Shown: positions 1 through 7,473 of the stretch, one piece after another
Numbering within the stretch: position 1 is the first letter of the stretch
Layout of the letters: every line of letters begins with the position of its first letter
Assembly (NCBI GenBank): GCA_009602725.1
Contig: WELB01000172.1
Coordinates: forward strand, 99,790 to 109,853
Source of the DNA: Spirogloea muscicola
Lineage: Eukaryota > Streptophyta > Zygnematophyceae > Spirogloeales > Spirogloeaceae
Direction: 5' to 3'
Length of the DNA stretch: 10,064 nucleotides
Position numbers and translations under genes: made by a program
Notes under the pieces: generated by a model
Databases searched by the model: none
The model's input: the letters and a program-made list of their open reading frames with translations, nothing else
What the model was told of the DNA's origin: nothing

Positions 1-469
<469 letters not shown>

Positions 470-3400
470 ATGCAGCCGTCGCCGTTGCCGTCCTTGGCTT
501 GGGGCGTTCTCGGCGCAGCGGCGCCGTCGCCATCGCTGCCGCCCTTGCCGCCCTATGGCGGCAGCAGCATCACATACCTCGTCAACATTAGCGCCCTCGG
601 CGGCCTCACGGTGCGAGCAGAAGCCCGGCCGAGCCGCCTCGCTTGGCGACCAGTCAAGCAATCCTGCTGAAGAACCAGTAGTCACCAGTGGCTTGGATAA
701 GTTGGAGTAGGATAATCAAGACACCGTCCCTTTCCTGCGGCCATGGCTCGGTTGCAATGCATGCGCCAGATTCTGGCCTGCTGTGGGGGCAGCGCAGCCA
801 GGGGTCTTATGGAAGCTAGATTTGTCGACGATATGCGTCTGAAGCCGGCAGTCTCCTGGGCGCCATGTGCGTGCAGTGTGTCGTGCTCTTTTTGTTCGTG
901 AAGCTCCAGGACGACCACCGCCTCCCCGCGCCACGCGACCTGCTCACCAAGCTCCTCGCGATATGGCGCGCCACCGACGAGCAGATTGCCATGCTCTGCG
1001 GCGCGGACGCCAGTGATTACCTGGCCCTCCAGGTGCGCCGCCTTGCTTTGCACTTCTCGCTGTCGGCATCAATATATTCAGGACACGCTGAAGAGTTAGA
1101 CAGGACCAGCTCACTCTTCGTCAATGGCAAACATACCTTGACTGAAACAGTGAATTCCCTGGATGCAGCGGAATACGGCGCTCATGCTGCTTGGGCTAGC
1201 CATTCCAGGCTTCTTCCTCCTCCTTCCGCTCAATGTTTACGCCGGCCACGCCCACCTCCACGATCAATTTGCGCAGGCGACTGTCCTTCACATCCGCCCG
1301 GGCTCCTGGCTGCTCTGGGCGCACGTCACCTTCACCATCTTCGTCGCCGCCCTCGTCCACTTTTCCATTGCCAGGTTGAGCTTCCCATTTGGACTTCAAA
1401 TTGAGCTTCTGGATGGCTGTCCTTCTGCAGCATGTATGCCTTGGGTGAGCTTAACTTGCAGACATGGCCGGTTATTCTTTTGGCGGCAGGATTGACAAGC
1501 AACTCCAGTCCTCAAAGTTCCAGGAGAGTGACGCATCCGGCAGCATTTCGGCTTTCACAATTCTCGTGCATGGTGTCCCCCGAGGCCTGGCGATTGAGAA
1601 GCAGGTGAGTGTGTCCGTGCTGACTGGTTGGACCAGCCCTTGGCCTGCGGAAGGAACCACTGTCTCTTTGACCACCCTCATCCAGACAATATATGCTATG
1701 TACATTGGTAGTTTATATATCAGCCCACTAAGGAATCTGCTTAAACACGTCAATTAGGGACTGTGGCGATCTTGTCGTGCAGGCGCTTGTGGAGTACTTT
1801 GAGCACTTGTACCCGGGCAAGGTGTACCAGGTCCATGTGCCCCACGACATCTGCTCCTTCCTCCATGTCCGTCGCCAGCTGCTGGACGCCCACCGGCAGC
1901 TTGCGTACGCACAGGTGCGGGCCTCAGAGGCCACTGCGGCTGCGGTGGTCTCGACGAGGTATTGGGAGGACCTCCACAGCGGCGGCGAGAGAGGAGCCGG
2001 AATTGGTGTCAACGGCAGCGATTCGGGTCTCTACCAGCCTCTGGCCAGCGCCAGCCATGTTGATGGCGAGGACGAGTTTGGCTTGTCCATTGCCGAGGAA
2101 GAGGAGGAGCTCATTTGCAGCCAGCGTGCCGCGAGCGGTTGCCGCTGCTTGAAGGCGCTACGACACTGGCATTGGCCGCCACTGCCACCGTTTGCGCAGC
2201 GGTGGCTCCACCAGGGCACCGGTGCCTGGCGGCGGTGGTTCTGGCCTTGTGGCACGTGGAGCTGGCGGGATGAGGTGCGATGGCTGGAGAGTCGCATACA
2301 GGTCCTGGAGGCTGATGTCAGCCTGTACAGGCAGGGCAAGGCCCGTGGCGCAGGGGTCGCCTTCGTGATTTTTCGGGACGTCTTCACGGCTACCCGTGCG
2401 CTCCGTGATGCCAGCTGGAAGAGGAGGTGGTTCCTCTACCATCTAGCTTTTTGTGAGACTGTGCCCTGAATGGATGTGCAAACAGCAGTGCTGTAGATGG
2501 TGCAATTCAAGCTTTGTACTGCCGTGACAACCCAGCTTGTCTGCCCAGCTCAGGAAATTGATCTCTAACATCTGATGTTATTCCAGGTATTCGTGTTATT
2601 TGACTTGTTCAGTAGCAACTCGTATATGAGTCCTGAAAGGAGGTGAGTCTGTCATGTGGCGCCATGCAGGAGGAGGGCTGACCTTGTGACATGGCGGTGG
2701 CAAGTCAGTCGAGCACCGCCGCCCGGCAAGGTCCAGTGGCACCATGTTGGCACGAGCGCCGCTGGCCGCCGCGTGCGCAGCTGGGCTGTGAATCTGATGG
2801 TGTTTGTCGTGTTGGTCTTCTGGTCTTCGCCGCTCGCCATGTTGACTGCCATCAACTCAGCTGCACAGCGCCTTGATCCGGAGGCTCTGGAGCATTTCCA
2901 CGCCCTCCTGTCATGGGCAAAAGTGAGCGGAGCCATCTGGACCTTATGTGTTCACCTGCTCAGTGCTCGACTCTGCAGTTATGCTATTGCTTGACATTGT
3001 TTTCATCAATTCCTGACCATGATGGGGCGCCTGCATATGCTTTGCGCTGCCCCAGGGCTCCAGCTGGGGATCGGCAGTGGTCTTCCAGTTCTTGCCTAAT
3101 GTGCTCATCTTCGTCGCCATGTACATAGCTATCCCGGCTGCGCTACAGCGCCTGTCTAAGTTTGAGCGTCACCTCACAGTCTCAGGCGAGCAGCAGGCTG
3201 TGCTCCTCAAGATGGTCTCCTTTTACCTCCTCAACCTGCTCGTACTTAAGGCAAGCAGTCACGGATACTGTGACTTGCTCACCGATGCAAAATTTGAGAC
3301 CACCGATGTAGCTGAGCATCGCTTGATCAATGTCCTTCGCATTGTACTGCATGGAAAACAAGGACATCAAGACAGCTAGTCACATTGAGTGTCACTTGCT

Positions 3401-4736
3401 TTGAGACTCCAGATCAGCCGCAGCTTGGTGTCTTATCCAAGCTTGACAATGACTGTACAGGCTCTGGTTGAGACCACCCTGGAGGCAGTTATTCTTGATT
3501 TTGGTTGGTGCGCCACTCACCCCAAGGAGTGTGACCGCCACAATCTTGTGAACAGGTGCGCCACTCACCCGAAGGAGTGTGACCGCCACAATCTTGTGAA
3601 CAGGTGCTTTGTTTCGCACAACGTTGTGACCTTGGGCATGGGGGACTGGCGAAGTGCGGGGTGCGAACGTTGTCTAGAGACTGTGGACTGCGCTGCTTTT
3701 GTATGAAGAAGATGAGGTAATTGCTGCTCTTTGACGCTGTCAGTGCTCTGTGTGCTGGGCGCACGTTGCAGCACTTTCATTGGGAGCTCGGCGCTGTCGG
3801 CAATTGCTTTTCTCATCACAAGCGCCCTGCTGGGCATCTCCTTTGATCTCCTGTCGCCCATCCCGTGGCTGGCCCGCCACTTTCAGGCGCTGCTTGGTAG
3901 CAAGCTGCCGGCGCCTAGCTTGCTGCAGCGACCATCCTCGGATGACGAGACCCCTGCAAGGGCTGTCAATGTTGCACAAGACGCCTTACGGAGCTCGGCA
4001 ACTGAGGAGGACGAGGAGCATGGCGCCCCCCTAAACATCGTCCAGCCTCACACTGGGCACCCCCTTGTTGAGCAGGTCCTCAACCAGTACCCCACATCTG
4101 GGCCTGGCTACGCTAAGGAGGCAGACACGGGGTTTAACTTTGACTTTCCCAGCTACCACTCATACAACCTCACGGCGTTTGCGATGGCCCTTCTCAATTG
4201 CACTGTTGCGCCAATGGTCCTTCCCTTTGGGGTCTTATTCTTTGGATACCGCTATGCTGTTGATAAGTACAACTTCCTCTACACATACCGCTCGAGGTAC
4301 ATGCCCTGTTCACACTCTCCTTGTACCACCACCTACTTGTAAGAATGTCGTTTTGCAAGGCATAAGCACGTTCTGAAAGCGGAGCCCGTCATCAAGCAGG
4401 TCCCACAGCCTCCCTCTGGCGACGGATGGGAAGCTGATTGCGCTGGTTCTGCGGGTGATGCGGGCGCTGCTCTGCCTCTACCTTGCGGTCATGGTGGCCT
4501 TCTTCTTCGTGCGCGGGGACGACCCTGAGCTCCAGATGCTCGTTGTGCTAGCCTGCACGCTCGTGGTGGTTGCCAAGTACGGCCTGGAGCAGCTGGTCGG
4601 CCTGCCCAAGGAACGCGGCCTGGATGCTTACTTTGGGCAGAGCGTTGCCAGCGTAGAGCAGGTCCTTGGGGGTCGCCCAGCTGGTTATGAGGTTCTTGCG
4701 AGCCTCGAGGAGCGCTCACAGGCAATGCTGGCATGA
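470..4736 (+). CDS. OSCA/CSC1/TMEM63-type mechano- and osmosensitive channel (10 exons)
   Basis: OSCA/TMEM63 proteins are dimeric cation channels with 11 helices per subunit, opened by membrane tension or osmotic stress. Exons: 470-610, 877-1032, 1169-1374, 1490-1604, 1783-2426, 2670-2922, 3056-3250, 3461-3603, 3772-4296, 4409-4736. All phases join and give about 901 residues, normal for the family. ATG 470 is the first after an in-frame stop. Visible parts: first helix with [11 protein letters not shown] and LFLFVKL (36-60), [12 protein letters not shown] (about 88-99), helices near 101-125 and 144-168, a cytosolic domain (180-455) containing [13 protein letters not shown] near 397, helix about 459-483, [15 protein letters not shown] (537-551), [16 protein letters not shown] near 630, and [14 protein letters not shown] near 775. 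These blocks look closest to plant OSCA4.1, which is linked to endomembrane function, so plasma-membrane location is not assured. Donors are mostly GTGAG/GTGCG; intron 7 is GC-AG. The last acceptor could be 4399 instead of 4408 (three more residues). The exon 5/6 boundary is the least certain. Confidence 0.88.
2167..2283 (+). other. Tryptophan-rich segment in the channel's cytosolic domain
   Basis: Codons for about residues 335-373 of the channel include nine tryptophans in 39 positions, mixed with Arg, Pro and aromatic residues. The segment follows an acidic stretch (Glu run near 2095-2110) and precedes a charged helix ([20 protein letters not shown]) that leads into the conserved GAGVAF strand. 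In OSCA structures the intracellular domain carries an amphipathic hook that dips into the membrane, and this segment is in a suitable position for it. That equivalence is inference. Confidence 0.5.
2587..2642 (+). other. Cryptic 56-nt exon inside intron 5 of the channel gene
   Basis: The segment is flanked by a good acceptor (pyrimidine-containing ...TTATTCCAG ending at 2586) and a textbook donor (GAG|GTGAGT at 2643), better than the GTGGTT donor used for exon 5. If it were included after exon 5 ending at 2426, the frame would hit TGA at 2627-2629, giving a poison-exon isoform. In the other possible frame (GTA TTC GTG first) it is open and joins exon 6 in the right phase, but this needs a weak donor at 2356. 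Use in vivo is unknown. Confidence 0.35.
3251..3460 (+). other. GC-AG intron (intron 7 of the channel gene)
   Basis: Exon 7 ends CTT AAG at 3250 and the next bases are GCAAGC, not GT. The acceptor is TGTACAG ending at 3460. Joining gives NLLVLK followed by ALVETTLEA, which matches the uninterrupted helix of the family, so the GC donor is forced by homology. AAG|GCAAGC fits the usual GC-AG donor pattern. If unspliced, the frame ends at TAG 3377-3379 and the protein lacks the remaining membrane helices. Confidence 0.75.
3508..3603 (+). repeat. Two 48-bp in-frame tandem repeats at the end of exon 8
   Basis: Units 3508-3555 and 3556-3603 are identical except C3523 versus G3571, a synonymous proline change. 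Each encodes the 16-residue peptide [16 protein letters not shown], in a loop after the helix of [12 protein letters not shown]. Each unit starts with GTGC and ends with CAG, so both unit ends read ACAG|GTGC and both can act as phase-2 splice donors to the acceptor at 3771. Donor use at 3556 removes 16 residues without changing frame. Confidence 0.92.
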
Positions 4737-4771
4737 GCTCTCACCCTCCTGCCTGCGCATGGGTCACATGC

Positions 4772-4795
4772 TAATTTGCAAGCGATTGCAAATTA
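4772..4795 (+). other. Perfect 10-bp hairpin with GCGA tetraloop in the channel 3' UTR
   Basis: Arms 4772-4781 and 4786-4795 are exact reverse complements, and the loop GCGA (4782-4785) fits the stable GNRA tetraloop class. It starts 36 nt after the channel stop codon. A 10-bp palindrome, TACAATTGTA (4794-4803), overlaps its 3' end. As RNA it would be an AU-rich stem with a defined loop. A role in mRNA stability, localisation or 3' end formation is inference from position. Confidence 0.7.
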
Positions 4796-5569
4796 CAATT
4801 GTAGATTGTATTTCCAATCATGCTGCCAGCATATCCACCTCGGACTGTTGGGAGCAGCACCGCTAGTAAAACGCCCAATCAATCACAAGGCCAGGCTTGC
4901 ATGTACAAAGTAGCAGTTTGCGGTGCTTGCTGGGATCAAGCGGGTCCTGGCTGACCTGCAGCGTCAGCGGAGGCTGGTTGACGGGCACACATGTGGTGGT
5001 CGTTAATGGCCATCAGTTGGTTCCAGAACGGGCGCTCATCAGAGAGCAATAGAGAAGAGAAGCTTCTAAAGTAGAATCTCATTTCCAAGGGGGCCATGGC
5101 TGCCGCCCTCTACTGGAAGTGTCTTCCTCTCTTCCACGGCCATCGGCCCCCCCTTTCCGGCTTAGCAGCACTTAGTACCTTGCTTCCTGCACCATCCGGC
5201 TCCTTCAGACCTTGTCCATTTTTTTGGGCTGGCCTCTCACAGCCACCAGTCATTCCGGCCGCGCTTTCTAGCTTTTAATTTCATGCACACCGCGCCCCCT
5301 CCATACCCTACTCGAGAACATAGCGAGTCTGGGATATGCACGACGCGAGGATATGCTCCCAGCCCAGATGGGTATGCCGGCAGCCTATCTGTCATTTCTG
5401 CGACGTCGAGTGTCAACCTGTCTGCAACGAGCTCAGGCGTATGCTCTGCATCAGAAAGCTGGTCGAGCCTTAGCTGCTGGCACAAGAGCTAGTCACTTGC
5501 CGTCCGGTATTCGAGCGTCAGCTAGCGACCTCTATGTGCTGACTCGTGGTTACTGAGCGGGTCAGCTTA

Positions 5570-5717
5570 GCAGCAGGTGACGTACATTTGTCCAATGTGC
5601 TTGCCTTTGTACTTGGCCACACATGGCCTCCCCATCTCTTAATATACACGCATCTTCTCTCTGGCAGCAGGTGATGTACATGTGACAATGTGCTTGTCTT
5701 GGTACTCGGCCACTCCA
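5570..5717. repeat. Degenerate direct repeat of about 54 bp upstream of the WBP2-like gene
   Basis: Copy 1 (5570-5624) and copy 2 (5664-5717) start 94 nt apart and share GCAGCAGGTGA, GTACAT, CAATGTGCTTG and GTACT-GGCCAC blocks with scattered substitutions and one small indel. They lie 117-264 nt before the start codon of the next gene. They could be duplicated promoter elements or the remains of an old local duplication. No known repeat family was recognised. Confidence 0.75.
5639..5649 (+). promoter_or_regulatory. TATA-like AT-rich element (tentative)
   Basis: TTAATATACAC is the most TATA-like stretch in the GC-rich DNA ahead of the WBP2-like start codon and lies about 185-195 nt upstream of it. 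Transcription starting about 30 nt downstream would put the 5-prime hairpin at 5750 inside the leader. This is based on base composition and position only. Confidence 0.25.
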
Positions 5718-5749
5718 TCGCTCAGCACACTCCGCCATCCCTCGTTCAG

Positions 5750-5769
5750 GCGGGGGCTGCTGCCCCCGC
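5750..5769 (+). promoter_or_regulatory. All-GC 8-bp hairpin ahead of the WBP2-like start codon
   Basis: GCGGGGGC (5750-5757) and GCCCCCGC (5762-5769) are perfect reverse complements around a TGCT loop. The structure ends 64 nt before the ATG, in the probable leader. Further self-complementary GC blocks (GCCGGC and GGCGCC) follow close to the ATG. A structured leader of this kind can limit ribosome scanning; that role here is inference and depends on the unknown transcription start. Confidence 0.5.
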
Positions 5770-5833
5770 GGGGAGTCCAGGCCGCGAGCCTGCGCGCCGG
5801 GAGCTCCGGCCGGCGGCGCCGGCGGCGGCGGGG

Positions 5834-7121
5834 ATGGCGGCGAACCCCCAGCTGGACGCCGCGGGCGCGCCAGTGCCGTTCGAGGGCGAGACGTTCGTGC
5901 TCGTGCGCGGCGGTGTGGAGTTCGCCGTCGACAAGCTCCCCGGGTGACCAGACGCCCCCCCCCCCCTCCCTCTCTCCCTCTCCTCTTGGCCGCAATTGGC
6001 CATCACCCTTGCCTCTGCCTCTTTCCGCTCCCTCCTTCAACGATGGGCTGCCACCTCGTGCCAGCAGTGCCACGAGCGGCACATGGAGCGCAGCCGGCAC
6101 CGTCTTCCTGTCAAACATCCGCATGGTGCTCGTCGCACGCGCGCCCAAGCCGCCGCTCACCGCCTTCGACCTTCCCTTGGTGAGGGCGCCCGCCTCCTCC
6201 TTCCCTTCTTGTCTGGCGTTACCTTGCCTTTGCCTGCTTGACTGGCCACCGGCACTTGCTGCTGCGGCGGCGGCTCGCACCACAGCTGTTTGTGCACGAG
6301 GAGGCCTTCCACCAGCCCATCTTCACGTGCAACAACCTCGCCGGCAAAGTGTACCCCGTGAGCTCCGACTCTGCTCCCCTCCTCTCTCTCCTCCCTCCTC
6401 CCTCCATCATCCCTCCCAATTCTTTCACCATCCCTGTCCCCCCCCTCCTCCTTCTCTGATGGCCTCTGGCTTGTGCGAGCGAGCGCCCGCCCAGGTGGTG
6501 CCGGAGGGTCAGCACAGCGCGCTGCACGCGCCGCACCCGTTCCGCGTGCTGTTCAAGGAGGGCGGCGTTGGCACGTTCATCCCGCTCTTCTTCGCCCTCC
6601 TCCGTGCGCTGCGCGCCGTGTCGCCGCCGCCCTCGGCACCGCCCGAGGCTGCCGCTGCCGACCCCATCCCCGCTGCCCAGCCGCAGGTTGACGAGATGAT
6701 CCAACACGCGTAAGCTGCAGCATCCCCCTTGTCCACAAGTAAAGCGATAGCATACTTCAATGCAACTCCAATCCTTTGCTATAACAGGCTCAGCGGCTGA
6801 ATCTCAGATAGGCAGCCGCCCAGACATACGCTGACTTGTTGCGAGGCATGCATTTGCCAAACCTTTTTCTTTAGAAGCCATTTTGTGGGTTAAAGTTCAT
6901 TTTCGGAAGATCAGTGTGGGAAGGCCTTGAGAGTTTAGGCTTCATCAGGCTTCCCAGGTGCACTTCACGATTTTTGCACTGCCTCAGTTGCGTGCTCTGG
7001 TTGCTGGCTTTTACTCCGCAGGTTTGTGGACCCAAACGATCCGACTACGCTGTACATTCAGCAACCTTCGCAGGCGGGCCTCCGGCGGCGCAATTACAGC
7101 ACGCCTGCCAGTGTTGACTAG
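5834..7121 (+). CDS. WBP2/UPF0664-family GRAM-domain protein (5 exons)
   Basis: WBP2-family proteins are small GRAM-domain proteins. Animal WBP2 is a WW-domain-binding coactivator; plant and fungal relatives are poorly characterised. Exons: 5834-5943, 6065-6179, 6286-6357, 6495-6709, 7022-7121. Phases join and give about 203 residues ending at TAG 7119-7121. Start MAANPQL followed by PVPFEGETFVL and GVEFAVDKLPG fits the plant-type N-terminus, and ATG 5834 is the first ATG in frame. Next come GTVFLSNIRMVLVA, the GRAM-like core (about 48-61), AFDLPLLFVHEEAFHQPIF (67-85), CNNLAGKVYP, HPFRVLFKEGGVGTFIPLF (113-131), a Pro/Ala linker, and a tail with DEMIQHAFVDPNDPTTLYIQQP. I see no PPxY motif, so WW-domain binding as in animals is not supported. 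Introns 1 and 3 are strongly pyrimidine-rich, and intron 1 has a CAGCAG tandem acceptor. The gene follows the channel on the same strand and converges on SF3A1. A lipid- or membrane-binding adaptor role is inferred from the GRAM fold only. Confidence 0.9.
5955..5966 (+). repeat. C12 homopolymer within a polypyrimidine tract, WBP2-like intron 1
   Basis: Twelve consecutive C open a C/T-only stretch that runs to about 5986. It sits just 3' of the donor at 5944, not near the acceptor where a polypyrimidine tract is expected. Homopolymer length may be unreliable in an assembly. Confidence 0.85.
6061..6068 (+). promoter_or_regulatory. Tandem CAGCAG splice acceptor (NAGNAG), WBP2-like intron 1
   Basis: The two AGs at 6063-6064 and 6066-6067 are both in phase with the donor at 5944, so splicing to either gives proteins differing by one serine. 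A third in-phase AG lies at 6075-6076. The first or second matches the usual spacing between the DKLPG block and the GTVFL strand best, in my reading of the family. Confidence 0.55.
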
Positions 7122-7465
7122 CTGCCGTCTTCGTGGCCTGTCAACCACAATGCCCACAGGGGCTCATTCGCATACTCCTTCCAAGGGCACACATTGCTGT
7201 CTTGTATAGTCAACAAGAGTCACACATGAAGGGGTTCTGTCCAAAGCAATCACCAGGCTCATGGGAGAAGCCCATGTTGGGTGCCACAGGCTCCAGGGTG
7301 GCCCCTGCAGCTGCCATTGGCATCCAGGCGGCTGCTTGCCATGCCCTTGTCAGCTTAACTGCTGGCGGTTCAGCAACCCACCTCAGCAATTTTTATGCAC
7401 CTCCAGGTCCTCCGCAAGACATGCCAATTGAGAAGTAGTCTAGTTGGACTAGAACTGCTCCATGT
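7122..7465. other. Convergent intergenic region (3' ends of WBP2-like and SF3A1)
   Basis: 344 bp separate the two facing stop codons, so the 3' untranslated regions of the two genes probably fill or overlap this space. It holds a small hairpin (CATGGG/CCCATG, 7260-7276) and, at the SF3A1 end, a larger bulged hairpin (7431-7473). The open frame across it on the plus strand has no recognisable domain and is taken as untranslated sequence. Confidence 0.55.
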
Positions 7466-7473
7466 CTACTTCT
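7431..7473. terminator. Bulged hairpin spanning the SF3A1 stop codon
   Basis: Outer arms 7431-7438 (AGAAGTAG) and 7466-7473 (CTACTTCT) are perfect complements. Directly inside, TCTAGT (7439-7444) pairs with ACTAGA (7448-7453) around a 3-nt loop, leaving a 12-nt one-sided bulge (7454-7465). On the minus strand the first arm contains the last lysine codons and TAG stop of SF3A1. It lies in the gap between convergent genes, so a role in 3' end formation or in blocking read-through is possible but unproven. Confidence 0.45.

Larger units (their letters stand above)
4737..5833. other. Non-coding interval between the channel and WBP2-like genes
   Basis: About 1.1 kb without a gene I can support. 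The first part should be the channel 3' untranslated region and holds a 24-nt perfect hairpin at 4772-4795. The second part should hold the promoter and 5' untranslated region of the WBP2-like gene, with a degenerate direct repeat (5570-5717), an AT-rich TATA-like stretch (5639-5649) and a GC hairpin (5750-5769). Short open frames here (5096-5278 plus; 5237-5485 minus) show no recognisable domain or exon structure. No canonical TGTAA green-algal polyadenylation signal was found after 4736; TGTA occurs near 4801 and 4901. Confidence 0.6.

Noticed and set aside
2427-3055. Possible box C/D snoRNA in channel introns (TGATG near 2573 and 3020, CTGA nearby)
   Set aside because: The boxes are imperfect or in the wrong order, and there is no terminal stem.
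5237-5485. 82-codon minus-strand frame in the intergenic interval
   Set aside because: No recognisable motif, no exon context, and length within chance for GC-rich DNA.
5639-6283. 214-codon open frame on the minus strand over the WBP2-like gene
   Set aside because: It crosses well-supported exons and introns of the WBP2-like gene in antisense, is Arg/Gly/Ala-rich and shows no domain. It is a GC-composition shadow.
7133-7438. 101-codon plus-strand frame between the convergent genes, sharing SRVAPAAAI with the frame just upstream of the channel ATG
   Set aside because: The shared peptide is encoded by different codons, so there is no nucleotide homology. The frame sits in the expected WBP2-like 3' untranslated region and shows no domain.
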